A stretch of 64,000 nucleotides of DNA, from positions 1 through 64,000 of the forward strand of contig ONPG01000009.1 of NCBI GenBank assembly GCA_900319645.1. Reading direction: 5' to 3'. The notes under the pieces were generated by a model that saw nothing but the letters and a program-made list of their open reading frames with translations, was not told the DNA's origin and searched no databases. A program made the position numbers and the translations under genes. Positions within the stretch are counted from its first letter, which is position 1. Each line of letters begins with the position of its first letter. This document shows, in pieces, positions 8,592 through 15,474 of this stretch. The stretch is from an uncultured Bacteroidales bacterium. Its GTDB lineage: Bacteria > Bacteroidota > Bacteroidia > Bacteroidales > Paludibacteraceae.

Positions 8592-8840
8592 TTATTTCTT
8601 GCGTCCAAAGAGTGCTTTTCCGATGCGGAACACTACTGAGAAGGCATTGCGGTACTCGGTAATCTTGTTGCGCAAAGGCGTGATCATATTGTCGATAGTA
8701 TAAACCACGTTGTTGTACTGGCGTACGACGAAATCGACATATCCCATTAACTTGCCGCGTTGGATCTCCTCGCGACGCTCGATTCGCTGGATCTGGAACT
8801 CCAGTTCATCAATCGTTTTGATCTTGCTGTAATCAGTCAT
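8592..8840 (-). CDS. Small conserved coiled protein of the YtxH/holin-X-like operon
   Basis: This 82-residue protein has no signal peptide. The N-terminal half (IDELEFQIQRIERREEIQRG) should form an amphipathic helix, and the C-terminus is basic (FRIGKALFGRKK). I do not recognise a named family. It starts inside the last codons of the holin-X-like gene (8 bp overlap), and the YtxH gene lies upstream, a trio that reads as one membrane-associated unit. A peripheral membrane partner of the protein encoded before it is a reasonable inference. Confidence 0.65.
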   Translation of the reverse strand: MTDYSKIKTIDELEFQIQRIERREEIQRGKLMGYVDFVVRQYNNVVYTIDNMITPLRNKITEYRNAFSVVFRIGKALFGRKK

Positions 8841-9219
8841 CTTCGGCCTCCTTTCTCAATCGTTCTTCCTCTATCTTACGTCCTTCTTCCTCAAAGAAGA
8901 TGTTGCTAAGTAATCCTACGAACGGATTGATAAACAACTTTTTGCGATAGATGATAGCGAGTATCAGCAGAAGCAGATAGAGTCCTGCTACCACCAGTGC
9001 GGCTGCCCATGTGGACATACAGTTACCGAGCGCTACAATAAGGGCTACGGAGCATAGTGCTGTGATGCAGAATATCAGCAGAACCAAGGTCAGCACTAAC
9101 AGAAACAGACCGAGCACGCGGCTTATTCCGCCGATGATACGCAGTTTGCCCAGTAGTGTGCGTGTTTTGATATAAGCACGGGCGTCTGCCTGTACTTGGT
9201 TGAAAAATTCATTTTCCAT
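8833..9219 (-). CDS. Holin-X-like (phage holin family PF07332-type) inner-membrane protein
   Basis: This 128-residue protein has a basic helical start (QADARAYIKTRTLLGKLRII), two long adjacent membrane helices (LGLFLLVLTLVLLIFCITAL and WAAALVVAGLYLLLLILAIIY) and a charged C-terminal tail (EEEGRKIEEERLRKEAEDD). This is the layout of the small chromosomal proteins called putative holin-X in Bacteroidetes. Despite the name they are not phage genes; they occur beside YtxH proteins and are thought to be envelope or stress related. The tail overlaps the next gene by 8 bp. Confidence 0.7.
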   Translation of the reverse strand: MENEFFNQVQADARAYIKTRTLLGKLRIIGGISRVLGLFLLVLTLVLLIFCITALCSVALIVALGNCMSTWAAALVVAGLYLLLLILAIIYRKKLFINPFVGLLSNIFFEEEGRKIEEERLRKEAEDD

Positions 9220-9377
9220 AGGATGATAGTTTATGAGGGCGTGTCAAAACGAATGTGTACAAACCTGTTGTTTGCTTCAAAAGACCCAAAATGTTCCAAA
9301 AAGTCCTTACATCTCTTGAACACATCCGTCTTGGCACATCCTCTTTGAGCTTTACTCCTTTGGCTCTTCAGCCGGAT

Positions 9378-9638
9378 TTATGCTTTCGCTTCAACTGCTT
9401 CAGCAGCAGGAGCGGCCGCGGGTTTCTCTGCCTTGCTGAAATATTGCTCTTTAGCCTGGAGAGCATATTCCTCAGCTTTCTTGGCAGCCTCTTCGGCTTT
9501 GTTCTTGAGATCGCCGGCCAGGTCAGCCAGTTGTTTACGGGTTTCCTCGCCCGTCTGCGGAGCGAGCAACAATGCAGCAGCAGCTCCGATTACGATGCCG
9601 CCTGCGAGCAACAATGTGCCTTTTACCAAATCGTTCAT
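9378..9638 (-). CDS. YtxH-domain protein
   Basis: This 86-residue protein has one N-terminal membrane helix rich in Gly/Ala (GTLLLAGGIVIGAAAALLLAP) followed directly by QTGEETRKQLADLAGDLKNK, the standard YtxH signature. It ends in an Ala/Glu/Lys-rich tail (AEKPAAAPAAEAVEAKA). YtxH proteins are general-stress or envelope proteins of unknown mechanism. It is transcribed from the strong promoter at 9710-9741. A 158-bp spacer without a recognisable second promoter separates it from the holin-X-like gene, so all three genes may be one operon. Confidence 0.85.
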   Translation of the reverse strand: MNDLVKGTLLLAGGIVIGAAAALLLAPQTGEETRKQLADLAGDLKNKAEEAAKKAEEYALQAKEQYFSKAEKPAAAPAAEAVEAKA

Positions 9639-9709
9639 AATACTTGTGTTTTTAAGGTTGATAGAATTGAGTTAATTAAAAATACAGTTGGTTTTTTGTA
9701 TTTTGGGTG

Positions 9710-9741
9710 CAAAGTTACAACTTTTTTTGCATATATGCAAG
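9710..9741 (-). promoter_or_regulatory. Promoter for the ytxH unit
   Basis: Minus strand: CTTGC -33 element (9741-9737) lies 20 nt before TAACTTTG (9717-9710). The -33 element is half of palindrome TTGCATATATGCAA (9727-9740). Confidence 0.85.
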
Positions 9742-9933
9742 AGTAAGTGCATTTTTTTTGCAAAAAGAGAAGATTCAGAGCCGGAACGGAATCGGAAAAG
9801 AGTTTGGACTGAGCCGGGAGTATATCGCATCCTGTCGCCCCCTATAATATATTTATATATTATGCCGTTGATTTTGAAATTATCCATTTCTGATTCGGAA
9901 TTGTACTGTTTGTGTCCCCCATAATACTCCAAA

Positions 9934-9953
9934 CGCCACCCGTTCGGATGGCG
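9934..9953 (-). terminator. Hairpin after the lipoprotein gene at 10007
   Basis: On the minus strand CGCCATCC-gaac-GGGTGGCG forms an 8-bp stem with one wobble, followed by TTTGG. The T-run is short, so termination strength is uncertain. The rest of 9742-10006 shows no gene. Confidence 0.5.
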
Positions 9954-10006
9954 CTTGTGTAAAAAGAATAAGAGAGATTGTTTTTAGGAGATTAAAATGC
10001 CTTTGG

Positions 10007-10561
10007 TTATTTCCATTTGCCTTCGGTAAAATGACCGTTCTTGTCAAATGTGATGAGATAGTTTAGAAGATAGCCGCCTGTCTCTTGCTGAAGATACTCA
10101 AACCAATCCGCGATATCTTTTCCATCTACGATATCTTCCTCTTTACTGATTTGCTCAATGGAATAAGCTTGGCCTAATGGCAGATCGGAAAGAGGTGTGC
10201 ATTGACAATCATAACTTAAATTGACAGAAGACGGCATAGCGCTTAAATCCACACCTTCTTTGAACTCCACACCCACACGCATACCGAGTGTGCATGGCAT
10301 ATCAACAACGAATGTTTTTTCCCACTCTTCTTGCGCAAGTTGTTCACTTTTAATGTCACCCACGCTGTCGTAATACTCGATGTTTATGTCAAAGTATTTT
10401 AATAAATCAGAGCTTGCCTGAAACTTGTAGGGCATCTTAACTGACAGTTTTTTGTCTTCAGTAGGGTTTGTCGGCTGGTTGTTTTCTTTACATGAGTTCA
10501 TCAAACCCATCGTCATTATGCAGCAAAGGACGGCTGCAAGCGTCATAAAAGATTTTTTCAT
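10007..10561 (-). CDS. Hypothetical lipoprotein
   Basis: This 184-residue protein has a lipoprotein signal (MKKSFMTLAAVLCCIMTMG) and a likely lipobox LMNSC. The mature part begins with a flexible KENNQPTNPTEDKK linker, then a probable beta-rich domain with segments YFDINIEYYDS, MPCTLGMRVGVEFKEGVD and VNLSYDCQC. It ends in a strand pair, GYLLNYLITFDKNGHFTEG. No family is recognised. It is the first of four minus-strand accessory genes encoding small envelope proteins, all spaced by short non-overlapping gaps. Confidence 0.65.
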   Translation of the reverse strand: MKKSFMTLAAVLCCIMTMGLMNSCKENNQPTNPTEDKKLSVKMPYKFQASSDLLKYFDINIEYYDSVGDIKSEQLAQEEWEKTFVVDMPCTLGMRVGVEFKEGVDLSAMPSSVNLSYDCQCTPLSDLPLGQAYSIEQISKEEDIVDGKDIADWFEYLQQETGGYLLNYLITFDKNGHFTEGKWK

Positions 10562-10607
10562 AATGATTATTTTAATAGATTACAAAAGGAGTGATTAGAC
10601 ATACCCG

Positions 10608-11003
10608 TTATTCCGCTTTGGGGTATCTCCACTCACCAATAGTGATCATGGTTTTATTCTCGGAATAACGCTTGGCGGTAAATGCAAAACTCGTGTTTTT
10701 ACTCAAGCCGAGTGCGTCAAGCTCCGCATATGAGAAATTGGCTACTGCTTTGTTGAATGCCTCCTTGCACTTTTGGTCACACTCGGAATAACTTTGAACT
10801 TCAAAAGATTGTGCCCCGTAGAGGTTGGTCTTGCTTTTAATGTAATCTTCAACAGTACGCAGCTCAAAAATATCGCCATTATACTCCGTAATTGCAAAAT
10901 TATATAAAAGCTGTACACTAACAACTTTTTTTTCGCAAGAGGAGAGGACAAAAGCCAAAGCGGCGATGCAGCATAGTGCTGCCAGTTTGATTGTTCTTTT
11001 CAT
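10608..11003 (-). CDS. Hypothetical lipoprotein, possibly paralogous to the one at 11810
   Basis: This 131-residue protein has a lipoprotein signal ending VLSSC followed by EKK. The mature domain carries a helix pair around SECDQKCKEAFNKAV and closes with a strand NKTMITIGEWRYP. The order of features (SCEK, Tyr/Phe-rich strand, LR helix, Cys-containing KKA..AF helix, final strand) matches the lipoprotein at 11810-12268, suggesting an old duplication. No function is known. Confidence 0.65.
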   Translation of the reverse strand: MKRTIKLAALCCIAALAFVLSSCEKKVVSVQLLYNFAITEYNGDIFELRTVEDYIKSKTNLYGAQSFEVQSYSECDQKCKEAFNKAVANFSYAELDALGLSKNTSFAFTAKRYSENKTMITIGEWRYPKAE

Positions 11004-11016
11004 TGTAAAGAGTCTT

Positions 11017-11778
11017 TTATTGTGTTAATTGTAAAATGGAATCTATCCGTGCAGTATCCGCTTGCAGCGTATCCGGCAACGCGGCAATGCTGTCTTGTGG
11101 CGTTTTCGGCTCGTCTTCCTCTATTGGAAGACCGACTAATTGTTTGGATTCGTTCAGTTTTTCCCGCAATAACTTTGCTCCGTAACGGAAGAAAGCAGCG
11201 CAGAATGAAACAGAAAGCATATAGTCGTCCACCGTCGGCAATTGGATGAGGTGCTGGGAATATTCTGCTAACGTATGTGTGGTAATAGTTTTATCCATAG
11301 CGTTCTTTTCATACATTGCCTTGAAAAACGCATCTTCGTGCCGGGTATTCAGTTCAACGAGTTTCTCAATAATAGAGAAACTACGCCCCATATAATCTAT
11401 GAATTCCGGGGAAGATATATTTCTCCATGTTTCAATGTTGGATGAGAAGATACGTGCAGCTGTAAGGTCTATTGCTTTGATGTTTAAAAAAAACATATAT
11501 TGTCCCCATTCCTGTAAAGTGCTATCTGCTAAAACCGATAAGTCGTCTCTGTGTCGGATAATTATATTATTCAGCGAATCGGCACATTCCATATCTTTAG
11601 CAAGCAATTCGAAGGATTCTATGTTCTGCTCCAAGCCTTTGACCAGCATTTGGACTTGTTGTTTTTCGCTTTTGCGAGTCTCAATTCTGGTGGCCAAATA
11701 CGTTGTGCCGATAGTCAGTACGATACCAATGATTGTACCGATTGTACCGGCAAGCGTGTTTTCAATAAACGGTTTCAT
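11017..11778 (-). CDS. Hypothetical single-pass membrane protein
   Basis: This 253-residue protein has one N-terminal membrane helix (TLAGTIGTIIGIVLTIGTTYL), then a basic helical region (RIETRKSEKQQVQMLVKG) and a mostly helical soluble domain up to about residue 215. The tail is acidic and Pro-containing (EEDEPKTPQDSIAALPDTLQ). The pattern, a short N-terminus, a helix and a long helical bundle, recalls small membrane-anchored proteins found with lipoprotein genes, but no family is recognised. It lies between two possibly paralogous lipoproteins and is probably co-transcribed with them. Confidence 0.6.
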   Translation of the reverse strand: MKPFIENTLAGTIGTIIGIVLTIGTTYLATRIETRKSEKQQVQMLVKGLEQNIESFELLAKDMECADSLNNIIIRHRDDLSVLADSTLQEWGQYMFFLNIKAIDLTAARIFSSNIETWRNISSPEFIDYMGRSFSIIEKLVELNTRHEDAFFKAMYEKNAMDKTITTHTLAEYSQHLIQLPTVDDYMLSVSFCAAFFRYGAKLLREKLNESKQLVGLPIEEDEPKTPQDSIAALPDTLQADTARIDSILQLTQ

Positions 11779-11809
11779 ATCTCAATCGCTCGTTGCGGAA
11801 CGAGGTCCA

Positions 11810-12268
11810 TTACAGATCTTCTTCTACAAAGGTATAGGAGTCTATTTCTATCTCCTTGCTGCCGGAACCCAGATTGATGAGTTTTACCGTTACACCCTTC
11901 AAAGCTAAAGCTAGAGGTAAACCCAAAAAAGGATCCACCACTTGTGAACGGTCTTTGTCAATCTCTTTCACGCGTTTTTGGAAAGCAGTAGTGGCTTTTT
12001 TGTTGCAAGAACTTTCGGTGCCGAATGTCTGCCAAATGTGAGAGTGCGACTGTTGGAATCCTGCTTGTTCAAATCCTTTGTCAATACTGGATCTCAAGAT
12101 ATCCATGTTGTCATTGAAATTATCAAATTTGACATAATATGCCATCGTTTGTTCTGTTTTTTCGCACGAAGTCATGGTGGCGAGAGACAGAGATAGAACG
12201 GCAATAACAGCAAACATACTTACGATTGCTTTTTTGCCCATGAGGGACTTTCTGAATAGATTTTTCAT
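11810..12268 (-). CDS. Hypothetical lipoprotein
   Basis: This 152-residue protein has a long signal segment with lipobox MTSC, then EKTEQTMAYYVKFDNF. A second Met (MGKKAIVSMF, position 10) gives a more usual signal-peptide length and may be the true start, at 12241. The domain includes ESSCNKKATTAFQKRVKEID, comparable with SECDQKCKEAFNKAV of the lipoprotein at 10608, and ends in SKEIEIDSYTFVEEDL. Function is unknown. Confidence 0.62.
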   Translation of the reverse strand: MKNLFRKSLMGKKAIVSMFAVIAVLSLSLATMTSCEKTEQTMAYYVKFDNFNDNMDILRSSIDKGFEQAGFQQSHSHIWQTFGTESSCNKKATTAFQKRVKEIDKDRSQVVDPFLGLPLALALKGVTVKLINLGSGSKEIEIDSYTFVEEDL

Positions 12269-12370
12269 AATGATTTGTTTTTGAGTGTTAATAAATTTGT
12301 TTGTATTAAAATACTCTGATAGAGTTGAGTAAGCGTGAAATACGGGTGATGTTGATATTCTGAATAAAAG

Positions 12371-13702
12371 TTATTTTATAAGCAGACCTTGAGTAGTGTA
12401 TATTTTATCGTCTGTGAGAATATACACATTTCCGTTCTTGATCAGTTTCTGCGCTTTGTTGGCGGGATTGACCACCACGTCCGCCGGATGGTCGGTCGGG
12501 ACACTCGATTGATAAACAGCCTGAATGGTGATGGTGTTTCCCGGCTCGTCGAAGATTGCAGCCATAGGAAACCAGCCAAGGAAAGTAAAGCCTGTGATCT
12601 CAGGAGCCAAAGGCACTTTCATGCTGAGTTGCTGGCGCAATACCTCGCTATTATCTGTGCTATTAGCGAAAATGACTGTAACAGTCTTGCTCTCGCCAAA
12701 CTCATATAGTGCGGTAATGGATAGATCCTCTGTTACTCGGCTGAAATCTTTGTCCCAACCAATAAAGGTATATCCTGCACGCGAAGGATTAGCAGGTGCT
12801 ATTGCTGCCATATTCCAGTCCACGCTATCTGATTTCAGGATTGTTCCATCCCAGTCCTTGAAGATTACTTCATAGCGGTTGATTTTGTATTGCGCTGTAA
12901 CAACAAGATCTTCTGTTACATTGCTGAAATCTTTGTCCCAACCAATAAAGGTATATCCTGCACGTGCAGGTTGCGCAGGCGCAACTGCTGCTGCACCTCC
13001 GTCAATCTCCTGAGAAGAAAGGACATCTCCGTTCCAATCGAGGAATTTAACTATAAATCGGCTGCCGATTGCACGGATAGAAGCAAAATCTTTCCACCAA
13101 GGGGCATTTGCATAAGCATCGATGCTTTCGGCGGGGACATATAGTTTGCAAGTGGCTTTATCAACTCCTTTAATGTCTATTGAGGGTGGAGAAGGCGGAG
13201 TGGTTGCATAAATAGTCAAATGTTTAAGCGATGAAGGTAATGCGTTTATTCCAATACTGGTGACGCTTTTGCCAATAGTCAGGGATGTTAATGCAGAGCA
13301 GTCTGAGAAAGCCCCGTCTCTAATGCTGGTGACCCCATTACCAATTGTTACAGTTGTCAAACCTGTGCAAAGAGTGAAAGCATGTTCCCCAATGACGGTA
13401 ACACTATCGGGAATCGTCACAGAGGTTAAACCTTTGCACCCGTCGAAAGCTAAACGTCCAATGCTGGTTAGACCTTCCGGCAATGAGACAAACTTGATAT
13501 ATGATCTATAGTCATACCAAGGAGATTCTGTTAAAGGCGCATAGCTGCTCTTGGTCATATCGCCCCTTCCGGTAAGTGTAAGTATGCCATCATCAGTGTT
13601 TAATGACCAAGAGAGATCTTGGGTGCAAACACCATTGATGATAGCAGCATGGATGCTTGCACCGGCTATCAAAACAAGGAATAATGTAAAGATTTTTCTC
13701 AT
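12371..13702 (-). CDS. Secreted BspA-type leucine-rich repeat protein with two InlB-like B-repeats
   Basis: This 443-residue protein has a signal peptide (MRKIFTLFLVLIAGASIHA). Residues ~60-170 are LRR_5/BspA repeats, recognisable as L.SIG..AF.GC..LTSVTIP blocks (about four). Two Listeria-Bacteroides (B-)repeats follow, each with GYTFIGWDKDFS as its core, at ~210-330, and a third, shorter unit with GFTFLGWFP. The last residues (QKLIKNGNVYILTDDKIY then TTQGLLIK) resemble the tail at 2-91 and suggest surface sorting. Such proteins bind host or microbial surface molecules. The two B-repeats are also near-identical at DNA level (compare 12745-12790 with 12920-12965), implying recent duplication. 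Confidence 0.85.
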   Translation of the reverse strand: MRKIFTLFLVLIAGASIHAAIINGVCTQDLSWSLNTDDGILTLTGRGDMTKSSYAPLTESPWYDYRSYIKFVSLPEGLTSIGRLAFDGCKGLTSVTIPDSVTVIGEHAFTLCTGLTTVTIGNGVTSIRDGAFSDCSALTSLTIGKSVTSIGINALPSSLKHLTIYATTPPSPPSIDIKGVDKATCKLYVPAESIDAYANAPWWKDFASIRAIGSRFIVKFLDWNGDVLSSQEIDGGAAAVAPAQPARAGYTFIGWDKDFSNVTEDLVVTAQYKINRYEVIFKDWDGTILKSDSVDWNMAAIAPANPSRAGYTFIGWDKDFSRVTEDLSITALYEFGESKTVTVIFANSTDNSEVLRQQLSMKVPLAPEITGFTFLGWFPMAAIFDEPGNTITIQAVYQSSVPTDHPADVVVNPANKAQKLIKNGNVYILTDDKIYTTQGLLIK

Positions 13703-13745
13703 AATACTATTGATTTTTAAGTTGGTAAATAATACGCATACAAAA

Positions 13746-13924
13746 AGCGTAAGCTTTCGTTTGCTTGGATTTGATTGTTTGAGGTTCTGGACTACCTTAA
13801 TGTTTCAAATCTATGCACGGAAAACTCACGCAATTACGTGAGCGTGCATAAACCGTGCTTGAAACATTAATGATTAGTTGAAAGTGTCCAGTTTTCAAAC
13901 AATCAAGTTTTGGCTTATAACGCT
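13746..13924. repeat. Large imperfect palindrome (~180 bp)
   Basis: Nested perfect arms pair across the element: TTGATTGTTTGA (13771) with TCAAACAATCAA (13895); CTGGAC with GTCCAG; AATGTTTCAA with TTGAAACATT; TATGCACG with CGTGCATA; CTCACG with CGTGAG at the centre (~13835). The outermost arms are weaker. It lies upstream of the LRR gene and is followed by a separate hairpin GGCGCGA/TTCGCGCC (13932-13949). No ORF is present. It could be a MITE-like element or a large RNA hairpin. Confidence 0.85.
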
Positions 13925-13967
13925 ATGTTATGGCGCGACGCTTCGCGCCTATGGATACTCTGCCTGA

Positions 13968-14108
13968 TTATTTCTGCAGAGCAGGGTCGTCCGTCATCTG
14001 TTTGGCAAGGCGACGGACGTATTTGGCTACTTTTCTTAGTTGCTTTTCGTCCTCGGCTATAATGGCAAGGTTACGAAATAGTTCTGCTATAAAATGTGTA
14101 TCAACCAT
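13968..14108 (-). CDS. Small helical protein of 46 residues
   Basis: The start at 14108 (MVDTHFIAELFRNLAII) lies 27 bp downstream of a consensus promoter and 7 nt after GGAGG, a rare good Shine-Dalgarno for this genome. Longer versions of this frame run through the promoter and are rejected. The product should be one or two amphipathic helices with a basic middle (KQLRKVAKYVRRLAKQ). No family is recognised. Its own promoter makes it likely to be expressed. Confidence 0.6.
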   Translation of the reverse strand: MVDTHFIAELFRNLAIIAEDEKQLRKVAKYVRRLAKQMTDDPALQK

Positions 14109-14134
14109 AAGAGCCTCCTTTTCGATTTTTGGTG

Positions 14135-14166
14135 CAAAGGTACTACTTTTTTTGCATATATGCAAG
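14135..14166 (-). promoter_or_regulatory. Promoter for the 46-residue gene
   Basis: Minus strand: CTTGC element (14166-14162), 20 nt, TACCTTTG (14142-14135), with palindrome TTGCATATATGCAA at 14152-14165. Almost base-for-base the same as the promoter at 14807-14838. Confidence 0.85.
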
Positions 14167-14202
14167 AGTAAAAGCAATTTTTTCTGTATTTGTGTGCTTG
14201 CA

Positions 14203-14784
14203 TCAAACCGGATTGCGGTAATAATTGATAACCATAGTAGTTCGTTCGGGAGCCGGGAGTTGCAGTACGTGACGGTATTCATGCAGGAAAGAATGAACAT
14301 CCGGATTGAACTTGCTCTCGAGCACAATCTGTTCGCCGTTTTGCAGCCGCAGTATATCCGTGCTGGCTCCTTTAGCCATGACGCTTACCCATTTGACTAC
14401 GTCTGTGCCGGCAAAAGTGAATGTGCGTTTTGGATCCTTGTAGGTAAGCCGGTTGGTGGAAAAGTTATAAGAGAACTGCTTGTCGGCTATGATGTCGAAC
14501 ATTTCTTTGTTCATGCGAGGGAATTCAATGATAAAAATGGCTAAATATACGCAGATGAATAGCAAGAGCAGCACGAATAACAATATGATTGCGAATAAGA
14601 AGTATGCATCCTTCAGCTCTTCGTCTATGCCAACAGTAAAAGGAATCAGAATAATAAAAACCGTCACCCCAAAGAGTACAAGCAGGCACAACGGCAGAAT
14701 GACATAACCGGCTAACCAGTTGAATTTCTTTTGTGACGCCAATTGTTCGGCTGTCATTGTGCAAGTGAAAAGAATATCATTCAT
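14203..14784 (-). CDS. Two-helix membrane protein with YcxB-like C-terminal domain
   Basis: This 193-residue protein has two long adjacent membrane segments (LAGYVILPLCLLVLFGVTVF and FAIILLFVLLLLFICVYLAI). A C-terminal beta-rich domain (FSYNFSTNRLTYKDPKR, DVVKWVSVMAKGASTDILRL, IVLESKFNP) follows. This layout resembles YcxB-like/bPH proteins, in which the last domain is a pleckstrin-like fold facing the cytoplasm. The function is unknown. It has its own promoter at 14807. Confidence 0.65.
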   Translation of the reverse strand: MNDILFTCTMTAEQLASQKKFNWLAGYVILPLCLLVLFGVTVFIILIPFTVGIDEELKDAYFLFAIILLFVLLLLFICVYLAIFIIEFPRMNKEMFDIIADKQFSYNFSTNRLTYKDPKRTFTFAGTDVVKWVSVMAKGASTDILRLQNGEQIVLESKFNPDVHSFLHEYRHVLQLPAPERTTMVINYYRNPV

Positions 14785-14806
14785 TCAAGTAGCGTTTTTT
14801 CGGGTG

Positions 14807-14838
14807 CAAAGGTACTACTTTTTTTGCATATATGCAAG
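14807..14838 (-). promoter_or_regulatory. Promoter for the YcxB-like gene
   Basis: Minus strand: CTTGC (14838-14834), 20 nt, TACCTTTG (14814-14807); palindrome TTGCATATATGCAA at 14824-14837. Confidence 0.85.
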
Positions 14839-14938
14839 AGTTGGGGCACAAATTATGCAGATTATCCACAAAGAAAAAGAGGTGTTTGGGGTGGGATTGA
14901 TGGCGGTTGGTTATACTGAGGTGCGCCTGTTGTTTACC

Positions 14939-15052
14939 TAATCACCCAATAATAACCCAATAACCACCCAATAATAACCCAATAATCACCAAATAATATC
15001 GCAATAGATACAAAGGAAAGTGAAAGGAAGTTGAAAACTGAAAATTGAAAGG
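14939..15052. repeat. Two word-repeat tracts in the gyrA upstream spacer
   Basis: 14939-14998 is built from AATAACCCAATAA / CCACCCAATAA words, which put four or more GGG runs on the minus strand. 15016-15052 holds GAAAGTGAAAGG / TTGAAAACTGAAAA words. No gene is seen in 14850-15200. Confidence 0.75.
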
Positions 15053-15203
15053 ATGGAGGGTTGCGCGTGCGGTTATGTGCGCGAAAACAGAGAAATGGCG
15101 GAGAACGGCATTTAGAGACGATTTGAGAGGATGGGATGTTTCTGTCGGGAGGTGGTCGAAAAGGATGCAAAAATCAAAAATATGCAAGAAAAATGCGAAA
15201 TAA

Positions 15204-15235
15204 TTTGCGTATGTCAAAAAAAAGTAGTAATTTTG
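15204..15235 (+). promoter_or_regulatory. gyrA promoter
   Basis: TTTGCGTAT at 15204 and TAATTTTG at 15228-15235 with 20 nt between. The transcript would have a leader of about 230 nt. Confidence 0.85.
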
Positions 15236-15249
15236 TACGATTTTTTGGT

Positions 15250-15474
15250 TGGGGTTCACGAATTAACCAAAAAACGAAAATTATTCGTGAAGCGGATGTG
15301 GGAGATTGGTCAAAAATTATCAAAAATTAAAAAAAAATTAAGTCAACAATTAACGACAATTAAAGACAATTTTTAGGTTCACGAATTAAACGAATTAAAC
15401 GAAAAAAAACGGCGAATTGAGCGAATTAAACAAAAAAAACGGAGAATTAAACGAATTAAAATACAATATAAACA
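15250..15474 (+). repeat. gyrA leader filled with GAATTAAAC words
   Basis: The leader contains GGTTCACGAATTAA twice (about 15252 and 15374). Runs of GAATTAAACGAATTAAAC, AAAAAACGG and AACAATTAACGACAATTAA then lead right up to the ATG. G is nearly absent from the sense strand, so little secondary structure is expected. No Shine-Dalgarno is visible. Confidence 0.75.

Noticed and set aside
8833-9219. Prophage holin
   Set aside because: Holin-X-like chromosomal protein with YtxH neighbour; no other phage genes anywhere nearby.
9672-9932. Overlapping frames on both strands around the ytxH promoter
   Set aside because: They read through the promoter and palindrome; no protein features.
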